64,000 nucleotides of DNA from Accumulibacter sp. GTDB lineage: Bacteria > Pseudomonadota > Gammaproteobacteria > Burkholderiales > Rhodocyclaceae. This document shows positions 46,421-56,400 of this stretch, in pieces (positions within the stretch are counted from its first letter, which is position 1; every line of letters starts with the position of its first letter). The stretch is from NCBI RefSeq assembly GCF_029255285.1, contig NZ_JAPUVI010000108.1:36317-100316 (forward strand). The letters run 5' to 3'. Below the pieces are notes generated by a model that did not search any database, was not told where the DNA came from, and saw only the letters and a list, made by a program, of their open reading frames with translations. The translations under genes were made by a program, and so were the position numbers.

Positions 46421-47761
46421 ATGAGTCAGCAAGGAAATTTCGCCGCCCGTCTCGGCCTGTGCCTGGCGCTGCTGGCGCTGCCGGGGCTGTCGCCTTGTCA
46501 CGCCTTCAGCGTCACTTTCGACCAGGTCGACTGGTCGGCCGAGGGCGGCGGCTACACGGCGCAAAACTCCGAGTGGGGACAGGCGAACATCCAGTTTTCG
46601 GCTGGCGACGCCAGTTCGTTTGTTCCGCTCGCCGGCGGCTTCGTCGGTTTCGTCAATATCGTGACGCGCCTTCCGGCAAGCACGGCGGCAGACAACTGGG
46701 CGGTGCAGAACCTGCCCGTTTACTTCAGCAGTGCGGCCGAGCTCGACGGGCGACTGCCGGAAAGCGTCTGGTTCGACCTCGGCATCACGCGCGGGACGGA
46801 GGACGTTCGCAGCTTGGACTATTCGGCCAGCCTGACCAGCTTCGTGCTGCCGACGCAGCCGGTCGGACCGATGCTTCGTTTCGACGGCGTCGCCGATCGC
46901 AGCGTCCTGCTCGGCGGCGTGTCCGATCCCGACGCCTACACGTCGGCTTCGGCGTCGACCGGCCAGGCGGCGCCGCCGGCGGCACGCAACTTCGAAGGGC
47001 TGAAGGCCGGCGAGAAGGTCGGCACGGTAGGCAGCATCCTGGTGGACGAGAAGAAGATCGCCTTCGTTCAGGAGGATCTCAACGGTTGCGCGCCGGCTTC
47101 CAAGGCGCGCTCGCTGAAGTACCTTGCCGAACTCGGCGCGATCACGCTGGCCGATAGTGCGGGGACAATCTATGGCGACCTGAAGACGGACATGAAGACC
47201 GAAGTCGGCGCCGGCAAGAAGGGAACGACGATCAATCCGTCCGACGACTTCAAGAAGGGAGCCGACGCTTACGCGCAGCGCAAGAAGATCGACGTCAAGA
47301 CGAAGCGCGTGCGTGACGTCGAGGAGGTCAAGAAGCTGATGAAGGCCGGCGCTGATGTCGAGCTGGCGGTTTTCTGGGGCAAGCGGAAGGTCATCGATCC
47401 AGCCACCGGCAAGGAGGTCGAGGAGTCACTGGGCGGCCACGCGGCCTTCGTGTCGCAGATCATCGACATCGTCGACAAGGACGGCAAGGCGGTCGGCTAC
47501 ACGGTGCGCATTATCGACGATGACCAGACGAACAGTGGCGACACGGCGAACCGGACGCACACGCTGAAGTTCGACCAGAACGGCCAACTGATCTGGACCA
47601 ACGACGTCGTGTTCGGCAGCAGCGCCCGAATGCTCTATTTCTACGTCGAGCAGGTTCCCGAGCCGGCGTCGCTGGCGCTCTTCCTGGCCGCTCTCGGGCT
47701 GCTGGCCGACAGGCGGCGGCGCCACGCCGGCGGCCAGCTCGTCCGACGCCGGGCGGGCTGA
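46421..47761 (+). CDS. PEP-CTERM exported protein with papain/C39-like cysteine peptidase-like core
   Basis: A 446-aa secreted protein. It has a signal peptide (LGLCLALLALPGLSPCHA) and a C-terminal PEP-CTERM sorting signal, VPEPASLALFLAALGLLA plus RRRR, processed by exosortase in this system. Between them, Q217, C223 (VQEDLNGCAPASKARSL), H340 (GGHAAFV) and D366 (RIIDDDQ) follow the order and the Gln-to-Cys spacing of papain-type peptidases. Catalysis is inference. The ATG at 46421 has AGGGAG upstream; an open frame to 46298 would disrupt the signal peptide. Confidence 0.85.
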   Translation: MSQQGNFAARLGLCLALLALPGLSPCHAFSVTFDQVDWSAEGGGYTAQNSEWGQANIQFSAGDASSFVPLAGGFVGFVNIVTRLPASTAADNWAVQNLPVYFSSAAELDGRLPESVWFDLGITRGTEDVRSLDYSASLTSFVLPTQPVGPMLRFDGVADRSVLLGGVSDPDAYTSASASTGQAAPPAARNFEGLKAGEKVGTVGSILVDEKKIAFVQEDLNGCAPASKARSLKYLAELGAITLADSAGTIYGDLKTDMKTEVGAGKKGTTINPSDDFKKGADAYAQRKKIDVKTKRVRDVEEVKKLMKAGADVELAVFWGKRKVIDPATGKEVEESLGGHAAFVSQIIDIVDKDGKAVGYTVRIIDDDQTNSGDTANRTHTLKFDQNGQLIWTNDVVFGSSARMLYFYVEQVPEPASLALFLAALGLLADRRRRHAGGQLVRRRAG

Positions 47762-47786
47762 GACGGGCGTCTACACACGCCGGCGA

Positions 47787-49367
47787 GTGCCAGGCCGACT
47801 CGTCGGAGCCATGCCACGGCGGCTTGCTGGCGCTGCTCGCCCGGCGCGCCGGCCGACGCTTGTCGCGCCTCTTCTTTTCGTCGTCGGACTCCTGGCGCTG
47901 CTCCAGGTGGGCTGTTCGGTCGATGACGGACTTGCCGGCAGCGAAGAACACCTGCTCGGTGAGATTCCGGCCAGTCAGTGGCTGCCTGGGTCTTTCGTGG
48001 CGAGTGCCGATGGCGCCACGTTCGCCTACGTTCTGCAAACCGGCGAGCGCCACACCGTCGTCGTCAACGGCCGCAGCGTCGGTACGCACGAAGCGGTTTT
48101 CGCCGGTACGCCGCGGCTCAGCCCCGATGGCCGGCACGTCTTCTACGTCGCGCAGGACGGCGAGCGGCAGTTTGTCGTGCGTGACGGGCTCCGACAGCCG
48201 GACTTCGACGCTGTCGTCCAGGGCTCGCCGGTGTGGAGCGGCGACGGTCGGCGGCTGGCTTACGTCGTCCGCCAGAATGGGCAGCCCTGCGTCGTGGTCG
48301 ACGATGCGCCGCCGCGTTGCCATCAGGAGGTGCTGCGCCACTCGCTGCGCTTCAGCCCGGACGGCGCGCGGCTGGCCTACCTGGCGGCGGACGGCAAGCG
48401 GCTGTTCGTCGTCGATGGCGAGCACGAGGGACGGCGCTACGAGGGGATCGTCGAAGGCAGCCTCGGCTTCGCTCCGGATGGCCGACAACTGGTCTATGGC
48501 GCCGAGGCGGATGGTGCGGCCTTCGTCGTCGTCGACGGTGTCGAGCGGAAGCGTTACCTGGGATTGATGGCCGGCGGGATGGCCTTCTCGGGCGACGGGA
48601 GGCATCTGGCCTACGGGGCGCTGACCGAGCGCGGCTGGGTGGTGGCCGAAAACGACCGGGAGTCGCCGCCTTACCCGAGCCTGCTGGCCGATACCTTGCG
48701 CTATCCGCCGCGTGCGGTGCGACCGGTCTATGGCGTCGCCGAGGCGGGCGAGCAGTGGTTGGTCAACGCTGACCGCGCGGAGCCGCGTTTCGCGGCGATA
48801 CAGAAAGGCAGCCTGTCCTTCAGTCCCGACGGGCGCCACGCGGGTTACCTGGCGCAGGACGGCGAGCGCTCGGCGGTAGTGGTCGATGGCCAGGTGCGAT
48901 CCCGTCACGCGTCGGTCGTCGGACCGCTGGTCTTTGCCGCCAACGGGCGATACGCCGTGATTGCCCGCACGGGGACGCAGGAGCGGGTGATCGTCGAGCG
49001 CTCCGAACAGCCGCTCTTCGATCACATTCTGCGCGACACCCTGTCGTTCAATGCCGACGGCTCGCGTTTCGCTTATGCGGCCCAGCGACAGGATTCGGTG
49101 GTGGTCGTCATCGACGGCCGCGAGGAGGGGCCCTACGACGCGCTGCTCGACCATACGCTGGGCTTCAGCGACGACGGCCGCTTTCTGGCTTACGCCGTGC
49201 GCCGAGGCGGCGAGTACTTTGCCGTCGTCAATGGTCGTGCCGGGCCCCCATTCGACGCCGTGATCACACGCGGCGGCGCCCGCCTGCGGATCGACAGCCA
49301 GGGCCGGGCGCATTTCCTGGCGACGCGCGGCAAGCGTCTGCTGCGGGTCACGCAAGCCGTACCCTGA
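47787..49367 (+). CDS. Beta-propeller lipoprotein with about 12 WD40/TolB-like repeats
   Basis: The protein of about 526 aa has a basic, hydrophobic N-terminus ending LLALLQVGC, a lipoprotein-type signal. It then has about 12 tandem repeats of roughly 39 residues with consensus FSPDGRxLAYxA...VVVDG. One repeat (YPPRAVRPVYG) is degenerate. It is probably an envelope-anchored scaffold or binding protein. The start is uncertain: GTG at 47787 or ATG at 47811. It follows the PEP-CTERM gene by 25 bp on the same strand. Confidence 0.82.
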   Translation: MPGRLVGAMPRRLAGAARPARRPTLVAPLLFVVGLLALLQVGCSVDDGLAGSEEHLLGEIPASQWLPGSFVASADGATFAYVLQTGERHTVVVNGRSVGTHEAVFAGTPRLSPDGRHVFYVAQDGERQFVVRDGLRQPDFDAVVQGSPVWSGDGRRLAYVVRQNGQPCVVVDDAPPRCHQEVLRHSLRFSPDGARLAYLAADGKRLFVVDGEHEGRRYEGIVEGSLGFAPDGRQLVYGAEADGAAFVVVDGVERKRYLGLMAGGMAFSGDGRHLAYGALTERGWVVAENDRESPPYPSLLADTLRYPPRAVRPVYGVAEAGEQWLVNADRAEPRFAAIQKGSLSFSPDGRHAGYLAQDGERSAVVVDGQVRSRHASVVGPLVFAANGRYAVIARTGTQERVIVERSEQPLFDHILRDTLSFNADGSRFAYAAQRQDSVVVVIDGREEGPYDALLDHTLGFSDDGRFLAYAVRRGGEYFAVVNGRAGPPFDAVITRGGARLRIDSQGRAHFLATRGKRLLRVTQAVP

Positions 49368-49378
49368 ACGCCGCTGGC

Positions 49379-49418
49379 GGCGCCCGCCCGCCGTCGGCGA
49401 CGACGACGGGTGGGCGCC
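49379..49418. terminator. Long hairpin between convergent genes
   Basis: Eighteen-base arms GGCGCCCGCCCGCCGTCG and CGACGACGGGTGGGCGCC pair at 16 of 18 positions around a 4-nt loop. It lies between the ends of the propeller gene and katA. No T-run is present on either strand; it probably serves as a bidirectional transcript-end structure. Confidence 0.5.
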
Positions 49419-49425
49419 GGTCGGC

Positions 49426-50880
49426 TCAGGTCCCGGCTTGATCGAGCGCGATGCCGAGCGCCAGCGCCACTCCCGCACCGTACGCGGGGTCGGCTTTCAG
49501 GCAATGGGCGATGTGGCGGCGCTTGATCTCCTCGGGGGCGTCGCCCATGGCGCGCGCCGTGTTGCCGAACAGCGCCTGCCGCTGCTCGAGGTTCATCAGG
49601 CGGAACAGATCGCCGGCCTGCGAGAAGTAGTCCTCGTCGACGCGGTGGTTCCAGTGGTCGGCCGCCCCGTCGAGCGACAACGGCGGTTCGCGGAAGTCGG
49701 GCTGCTCCAGCCATTCGCCGCGGCTGTTGGGCTGGTAGCCGATGCGTCCGCCGTAATTGCCGTCCACCCGCATGGCGCCGTCGCGGTGGTAGCTGTGCAC
49801 CGGGCAGCGCGGCGCGTTGACCGGGATCTGGTGATGATTGACGCCGAGTCGGTAGCGCTGCGCGTCACCGTAGGAAAAGAGGCGTGCCTGCAGCATCTTG
49901 TCCGGCGAGAAGCCGATGCCGGGAACGACGGCGGCCGGGTTGAACGCCGACTGCTCGACTTCGGCGAAGAAGTTTTGCGGGTTGCGGTTCAGTTCCATGA
50001 CGCCGACTTCGATCAGCGGGTAGTCCTTGTGCGGCCAGACCTTGGTCAGGTCGAAGGGATTGTAGGGAACGCGCGCCGCGTCCTGCTCGGGCATGATCTG
50101 GACGAACAGCGTCCATTTCGGGAAGTCTCCCTGCTCGATGCTCTCGAAGAGGTCACGCTGATGGCTCTCGCGGTCCTTGCCGATCAGCGCTTCGGCTTCC
50201 GCGTCGCTGAGATTGCGGATTCCCTGCTGGCTGCGGAAGTGGAACTTGACCCAATGGCGCTCGTTGGCGGCGTTGATGAAGCTGAAGGTATGCGAGCCGA
50301 AGCCGTGCATGTGCCGATAGCTGGCCGGAATGCCGCGCTCGCTCATGACGATGGTGATCTGGTGCAGGGCTTCGGGGAGCGCAGTCCAGAAATCCCAGTT
50401 GTTGGTCGCGCTGCGCAGGTTGCTGCGCGGATCGCGCTTCACGGCGTGGTTGAGATCCGGGAACTTGAGCGGGTCGCGCAGGAAGAAAACCGGCGTGTTG
50501 TTGCCGACCAGGTCCCAGTTGCCTTCTTCGGTGTAGAACTTGACCGCGAAGCCGCGGATGTCGCGCTCGGCGTCGGCCGCCCCGCGCTCGCCGGCGACCG
50601 TGGTGAAGCGGGCGAACAATTCGGTCTGCTTGCCGACCGCCGAGAAGAGGCGGGCGCGCGTGTAGCGGCTGATGTCGCGGGTGACGGTGAACGTGCCGTA
50701 GGCACCCGATCCTTTGGCGTGCATGCGGCGCTCGGGGATCACTTCGCGGTCGAAATGGGCGAGTTTCTCGAGCAGCCAGATGTCCTGCATCAGCACCGGG
50801 CCGCGCGGGCCGGCGGTCAGCGTGTTCTGGTTGTCGACTACCGGCGCGCCGGCGGCGGTGGTGAGTTTCCTGTCGTTCAT
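49426..50880 (-). CDS. katA: Monofunctional haem catalase (small-subunit type)
   Basis: Decomposes hydrogen peroxide; 484 aa, the clade 3 length. Catalytic histidine is in [16 protein letters not shown], the distal asparagine in [16 protein letters not shown], and the proximal haem tyrosine in [21 protein letters not shown]. The start codon overlaps the stop of a 39-aa upstream ORF (ATGA), so its translation may depend on that ORF. Confidence 0.96.
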   Translation of the reverse strand: MNDRKLTTAAGAPVVDNQNTLTAGPRGPVLMQDIWLLEKLAHFDREVIPERRMHAKGSGAYGTFTVTRDISRYTRARLFSAVGKQTELFARFTTVAGERGAADAERDIRGFAVKFYTEEGNWDLVGNNTPVFFLRDPLKFPDLNHAVKRDPRSNLRSATNNWDFWTALPEALHQITIVMSERGIPASYRHMHGFGSHTFSFINAANERHWVKFHFRSQQGIRNLSDAEAEALIGKDRESHQRDLFESIEQGDFPKWTLFVQIMPEQDAARVPYNPFDLTKVWPHKDYPLIEVGVMELNRNPQNFFAEVEQSAFNPAAVVPGIGFSPDKMLQARLFSYGDAQRYRLGVNHHQIPVNAPRCPVHSYHRDGAMRVDGNYGGRIGYQPNSRGEWLEQPDFREPPLSLDGAADHWNHRVDEDYFSQAGDLFRLMNLEQRQALFGNTARAMGDAPEEIKRRHIAHCLKADPAYGAGVALALGIALDQAGT

Positions 50881-50996
50881 GAGTGTTTCTCCTCGAGTTC
50901 GGGTGAGTGATGGCCAGCCAGTGCGGCGAGATGGTCGCGGCAGATTTCCCAGGCGAAACGGTCTGCGCCGAGAATCCGCGCCAGTCGGACAATCAT
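50877..50996 (-). CDS. 39-aa upstream ORF coupled to katA
   Basis: Minus-strand ORF beginning [18 protein letters not shown] and ending ELEEKHS, with AAGGAG 7 nt upstream of its ATG. Its TGA overlaps the katA ATG (ATGA), so ribosomes finishing it could reinitiate on katA. The peptide is amphipathic and not a signal peptide. The good ribosome-binding site and the coupling argue that it is translated. It may be a regulatory leader or a small protein partner. No homologue is known to me. Confidence 0.6.
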   Translation of the reverse strand: MIVRLARILGADRFAWEICRDHLAALAGHHSPELEEKHS

Positions 50997-51302
50997 CTTT
51001 GTCTCCTTGGTGAATCGGTTCATCGGTTTGCCGGATGGTCTTGCAGGCGTCCGATGGGTGAATTCTAGGAGCGCTTGATCGATAGGTCCAATCGATTATG
51101 GATATTAACTCGATTGCTATTGGCTATTGCTCGCCGGGATGATCGCTGTCTCGGGGCGGCCCGAGCCGCGTCTGCGGATTCGGTGTGCGTGCTTCCGGCA
51201 GAGCGCCCGGGCGTCTGCCGGGGCCGTCCGCATGCTCCATCCGAGGCGGGCGGCGGTTGAGGGGGGCGCCGAACCGGCATCGATCAGCCGGCGGCGACCG
51301 GT
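50997..51302. other. 306-bp intergenic region with no further gene seen
   Basis: Sits upstream of the katA unit, with the small membrane-protein gene behind it on the same strand. It contains an AT-rich stretch at about 51075-51125 within GC-rich DNA, including the OxyR-like half-site, and is probably the katA promoter region. Other open frames here look random. Confidence 0.5.
51082..51096. promoter_or_regulatory. Possible OxyR half-site upstream of the katA operon
   Basis: The ATAG-N7-CGAT element also carries the conserved inner T and A positions of one OxyR dimer half (ATAGnTnnnAnCTAT, one mismatch). It lies about 90 bp upstream of the 39-aa ORF. The second half-site 22 bp away matches poorly. 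Control of catalase by OxyR is common, but this site is only suggestive. Confidence 0.35.
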
Positions 51303-51470
51303 TCAGGGTTCCTCGTCCTGACGATCGGATTCGATGGCGGCTTCGAGACTCTTCAGATCCCGCTTGTTCTGGCGCAGGAAGAAGACCAGGCCGCAGGCCA
51401 GGCCCAGCGCGATGAGCGCCATCAGCGCCACGACGCCCCAGTCGATACTGGCCAGCGATCCGCTTTCCAT
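51303..51470 (-). CDS. Small single-span membrane protein, 55 aa
   Basis: Minus-strand ORF MESGSLASIDWGVVAL and onward, with one transmembrane segment (VVALMALIALGLACGLVFFL) and a charged cytoplasmic tail (RQNKRDLKSLEAAIESDRQ). AGGAGA lies 8 nt before the ATG. It follows recD on the same strand after 68 bp and precedes the katA unit. The topology resembles small respiratory or regulatory membrane proteins. Function unknown. Confidence 0.7.
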   Translation of the reverse strand: MESGSLASIDWGVVALMALIALGLACGLVFFLRQNKRDLKSLEAAIESDRQDEEP

Positions 51471-51538
51471 GGTCTTCTCCTGTGCATGACTATGGCCATT
51501 ATGCCACCAGTGGCGTGGCGTGGCAGATGGGCAAAGCG

Positions 51539-53401
51539 CTACGCCACGCTTTCAGCGAGCCTGGCGAGCAGGCCCGAGTTGCGGCGTGTGCGCCTGGCGC
51601 AGGCGTCGATCAGGACGTCGCGGCGGCCGGCGATGCCGACTTCGTGCGCGGCCCGTGTGACGCCGGTGTAAAGCAGCTCGCGCGTCAACAGACGGTGACT
51701 CCGCTCGGGGAGCAGGAGGAGCACCGAGGCGAATTCCGAGCCCTGCGCCTTGTGTACCGTCATGGCAAAAGCGGTGTCGTGTTCCGGCACGCGGATCGGC
51801 GGCAGCGGCCGCAAGGCGCCTCCCGCTCCGGCGAACCAGACCATTGCTTCGCCGTCGTCGTCGGGCAGGCAGATGCCGATGTCGCCATTGAAGAGCTGCA
51901 GCAGGTAGTCGTTCCTGAGGACCATCACCGGTCGGCCGAAGTACCACGGGGAGCGGCCGGTCGACGGGAGTACGTCGCCCGAGGCCTGCTGCAGCGGCCG
52001 GGCGGCGAGCTCGTTGATCGCCTGCACGCCGCGTGCCGTGTCGTGCAGCGCACAGAGGACACGGAAACGATCGAAAGCGGCAAACACTTCGCGCCGCCAC
52101 TTCTCGGCATCGTCGGACGGTTGCGCCAGGGCTTCGCGGTAGTGGGCGTAACCGTCGAGCACCGCCTGCCGCGTCGCCGGGGCCAGGTCGGAGCCGTCGT
52201 CGGCCAGCCAGCGCAGCGATCGGTCGGAACCGTCGGCCAGCCAGTCGCAGGCTTCGCTGCCGCGACCGGCATTGATCTCGGCGGCCAGGCGACCGATTCC
52301 GGAGTGGCTGGCGAAGCGGTGGCTCTCGGTGAACCAGACGACGCAGTCCCTGAGCGGGCTGGCGGCGATCGCGGCCGGCGGCCGGATGGCCTCGGCCGGC
52401 GTTGCCGTGAGCGACGCCAACTCGGCGATGCCGTCCGCCGTCAGCGTCGGGTCGGACGAGATTTCGGCAAAGACGGCTCCCGCCTCGACCGCCGACAACT
52501 GGTTCCGGTCGCCGAGCAGGATCAGCCGGGCGTCGTCGGGAACGGCTTCGCACAGCCGGCAGGCGAGCGCCAGGTCGAGCATCGACGCCTCGTCCACGAC
52601 CAGCACGTCGAGCGGCAGCGGATTGCCGGCATGGTGACGGAAGCGGCCGGCTTCCGGCGTGACGCCGAGCAGCCGGTGCAGCGTGTAGGACTCGCGCGGC
52701 AGTCGCGCCTGCAGTTCGTCCGGCAGCTCGCCCGCCCGTCGGCGCAGCGCTTCCAGCAAGCGCGCCGCGGCCTTGCCGGTGGGCGCCGCGAGAGCCACCC
52801 GCAGGCCGGCGTCTTCGGCCAGAAGGCAGGCCAGCAGGGCGACGACGGTGGTCGTCTTGCCGCTTCCCGGGCCGCCGCTGACGATCGTCAGGCGGCCACG
52901 CCAGGCGAGGGCGGCGGCGAGTTTCTGCCAGTCGGCACGCGGGCCGAGGCGCTGCGCGTTGTCGGCGAACAGCGAGTTCAACTGTTGCCGCAAGGCGTCG
53001 CCCGGCACGCCGATGCGCCGACCGGCGCGCCGCCGCAGATTGGCCGCCAGGCGGCGTTCGTAGGCGAAGTAGCGGTACAGGTAGAGCCGCCCGTCACCGT
53101 CGAGGAGCAAGGGCAGGGGTTCTCCGTCGCCGCTCGCGGCGACCATCCGGCTGGCCAGCAGGCATTGCGCCAGCTCGGCCGGCGAGCGATCGGGAAAAAA
53201 GGCGGCCAGTTCGGCCAGCGGCAGGCAGACGTCGCCGCCCTGGGTGGCCAGGCTGAGCTGCCGGCCGGCTACCGCGAGTACGGCCAGCGCGGCCGGTGCG
53301 GCGCCGGCGTCTGCCGCCCACTGGCACAAGTGGGCGGCGAAGCCGTCGGCGAGGTCGTTCTCGGCCGGCTGGTCGACGAGAGTCGCGGCTCGGGAACTCA
53401 T
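51539..53401 (-). CDS. recD: Exodeoxyribonuclease V alpha subunit
   Basis: The fast 5'-3' helicase of RecBCD, 620 aa. Walker A is TIVSGGPGSGKTTTVVALL, then LVVDEASMLDLALACRL (Walker B), ILLGDRNQLSAVEAGAVF, and near the C-terminus FAMTVHKAQGSEFASVLLLLP and YTGVTRA. The ATG overlaps the recB stop (ATGA), so recB and recD are translationally coupled. Longer open frames run into recB and are not used. Confidence 0.93.
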   Translation of the reverse strand: MSSRAATLVDQPAENDLADGFAAHLCQWAADAGAAPAALAVLAVAGRQLSLATQGGDVCLPLAELAAFFPDRSPAELAQCLLASRMVAASGDGEPLPLLLDGDGRLYLYRYFAYERRLAANLRRRAGRRIGVPGDALRQQLNSLFADNAQRLGPRADWQKLAAALAWRGRLTIVSGGPGSGKTTTVVALLACLLAEDAGLRVALAAPTGKAAARLLEALRRRAGELPDELQARLPRESYTLHRLLGVTPEAGRFRHHAGNPLPLDVLVVDEASMLDLALACRLCEAVPDDARLILLGDRNQLSAVEAGAVFAEISSDPTLTADGIAELASLTATPAEAIRPPAAIAASPLRDCVVWFTESHRFASHSGIGRLAAEINAGRGSEACDWLADGSDRSLRWLADDGSDLAPATRQAVLDGYAHYREALAQPSDDAEKWRREVFAAFDRFRVLCALHDTARGVQAINELAARPLQQASGDVLPSTGRSPWYFGRPVMVLRNDYLLQLFNGDIGICLPDDDGEAMVWFAGAGGALRPLPPIRVPEHDTAFAMTVHKAQGSEFASVLLLLPERSHRLLTRELLYTGVTRAAHEVGIAGRRDVLIDACARRTRRNSGLLARLAESVA

Positions 53402-56400
53402 GCGGCGACTCCCGGGGACGGCGGTGCGAGCAGCGCGTCGAAGGCGTCGAGAGTCGCCTTCGACGGGCGATGCGAATAGACGCCGCAGGCCAGGCGCTGG
53501 CCGCCGGCGGTCGCCTCGTACCAGGCGGGGCGTACGCCGCGCACGAACAGGTAATACACGCCGCCGAAATGGCGTTCGTAGTCGTAGTCGGCGATGCGGC
53601 GCCGCAGGTAGCGCTGCAGCGCGACGCTGTAGATCAGATGCTGCAAGTGATAGCCGTGTTCGGCCATGGCGCTCGCCAGCCGTCGTTGACCGTAGTCGCC
53701 GGCGCTGAAACCGAGATGGTTCGATTTCCAGTCGAGGATGTGATAGCGGCCGGCGTGTTCGAAAACGAGATCGATGAAACCTTTCAGATAGCCGTCGAGC
53801 GCCGCGCAAGCGAGCCGCGGCAGCGGGTAGCCGTGGGCGGCCAACCAGCCGTTGAGCCGCGCTGCCGTGAGCCCGGCGGCGGGCAGGTGGAAAGCGAGTT
53901 CGACCAGGCGTTGCCGGGGCCTCAGCGTGGCCAGGACGACGTCGCCCGGTAGCCGAGTGTTCAGCACATCGTCGAGCAGTCGGTGCAGCATCGACGCCGC
54001 ACGCCGGGCGGCGTCGGCGTCCGGCCGTGCCGGCGAAGGCGGGTGGCTGGCCAGCACCTGGTCGATGATTGCCGGCCAGTGCGCCGGATGGCTGAAGTCG
54101 ACGCGCTCGAACAGCGCGTGCACGCAGTCGCCGGCCGCCGCTCCGCGCGGAAACAGGAGGATGTCGTCCGGCGCGAGGTCGGCTGCCGGGACGGTCTCGG
54201 CCGATGCTCGTCCGGCGAGCACGCGAGCGTCGTGATCGCTCGCCGCCGCCTCGCTGTCGGCGCCGTGCTGCAGGCTGCTGAAGCTGCCTATCCGCCAGCC
54301 GGCGGCGATCCTGGCGGGTGCCGGCAGCGCGGCGAGGCTGGCCGGCGAGCGGTCGGTGCCGGCCAGCGGCGGTGGGCTGTCGACTGGCAGGTCACGCAGC
54401 GAGAGGGCCGGCCCGGCGGCTTCGGCCAGCGCCCGCCAGGCTTGCTCGATTTCCTCCTCCGGGCGCTGGTGGGTCAGCCATTCGGCGTGCGACAGGCCCT
54501 TGCCGGCGACCAGCCAGTTGAGCAGGCTGCGCCTGCTCTGGGCGGTCGACGTTCGGCCGAAGGCCAGCGTCGAGTAGCACCCGGCAACCAGGTAGCAGCG
54601 CTGCGCCGCCCGCGTCAGGGCGACGTAGAGCAGGCGCATGAATTCGGCGTCCTTCTCGGCGCGCCGCCGTCGCGCGATGTCGTTCACGGTTGCGGTATCG
54701 GTATCGGGACGGAAGTCGATCACCGGCCGGCCGTCGTCGTCGTGATAGTCGCGCCCTTCGTCCTGGCCGAAATTCGACGGCTGGCCATCCCACAAAAAAG
54801 GACAGAAGACGACGGCATACTCGAGTCCCTTCGCCTTGTGGATGGTGACGACCTGCACCAGGTTGCGGTCCGACTCGAGACGCAACTGGGAATCCTCGTC
54901 GGCCACCGCTTCGCGCCGCCGGCCGGCGAGCCAGCGGAGAAGCGATTCCGGCGCCCGATGCTCGGCGTCGGCCTGCTGCAACAGTTCGCCGAGGTGGAGC
55001 AGGTTGGTCAGCCGCCGTTCGCCGTCGCGTCGCGCCAGCAGGCGGCGGGCGACCGCTTCGCCGTCGATCCAGGCGCGCAGCATGACGCCGAAGCCGCGCC
55101 GCAACCAGGTCTCGCGATAAGCGCCGAAGCGCGCCATGCTCTCCATGAGGCGTCGCTCGTCGGCCGCCAGCGCGGCGAGCGCGCTGGCGTCGAAGCCCAT
55201 CAGCTCGGTGGACAGCGCGCCGTAGAGCAGCGCCGGGCGGCCCGCTTCGGCGATGGCCAACAGGATGCGTTCGAGTTCCTCGGCGTCGGGGGTCTGGAAA
55301 ATACTGTTCTGCGACAGCTCGACGCTGCCGACGCCGACTCGCCGCAGCGCCTCGCGGATGCGCTGCCCCTGCGCGTGGCTTCTGACCAGAATGGCGATGT
55401 CGGCGGGCGCCAGAGCGCGTTCGCCGAGCGTCACCAGGCCGCCGGTCGCTGCGGCGAGCAGGCGTGCGACTTCGCCGGCGGTGGCCTGCGACGCCAAGCG
55501 AGTGGCCTCGGCGCGCGGCAGGTAGCCGCCGTCGGGAGTCGGCAGTCGCCAGACGCGCATGGCCGCCGACGTCGTTTCGCCTTGCTCGGCCAGCCGCGGG
55601 CGTGGCCGGTCGCCGGCGGTCACCGGCGTGTAGTTCAGACCGGCGAGGATGAAGGCCGCCGGGTTGGCGGCAAACAGTGCGTTGCAGGCGGCAATCAGCT
55701 CGGCCGTCGAGCGCTGGTTGTGGCGTAGCGTGTACGGCGTCCCGGCCGCGTGCCGGGCGGCGAGGTAAGTGTGCAGATCGGCATTGCGGAAGCTGTAGAT
55801 CGCCTGCTTGGGATCGCCGACGAGAAAGAGCGGCGCCGCCGGACGCTCGCCAGTGGCGCCGTAGATGCGTTGGAAGATCGCGTACTGCAGCGGGTCCGTG
55901 TCCTGGAACTCGTCGATCAAGGCGACCGGATAGCGGCGGCGCAGCGAGTCGGCGAGCCAGGGGTAGTCGCCCGAAGTCAGCGCGGCGTCCAGACCGTGCA
56001 GCATGTCGTCGAAGGACTGCACGCGTTGCCGCCGCTTCTCTTCGCGCAAGGCGCCGCCGCATTCATCGAGCATGCGGCGCAAGAGGTGCAGGCGGGCGAG
56101 CCGCAGGGCATTCGTCAGCGTCGCGTGCCGGGCCAGCAGGTCGTCGGCGGCGGCGAAGAACGGGTGCCTGGGCGGCGTCTGGCGCGCTTTCGTGCGCTGG
56201 GCGATGAACCGGGCCGTGAACAGGCGCGCCTTGCTCGTCTCCGGGTCGGGAAGGGCCAGGGCGTCGCCGCGCCGAAAAGTGTCGGTCCACTCGCGGGCGC
56301 CGGCGTGCACGCTTTCGGCCCGGTACGAGTTGGCGTTGAGTGCCGCGAGACCGGCCAGCAACGCGTCGCTCGCTGCGGCGCCGGCGTCACCCCAGAGTCG

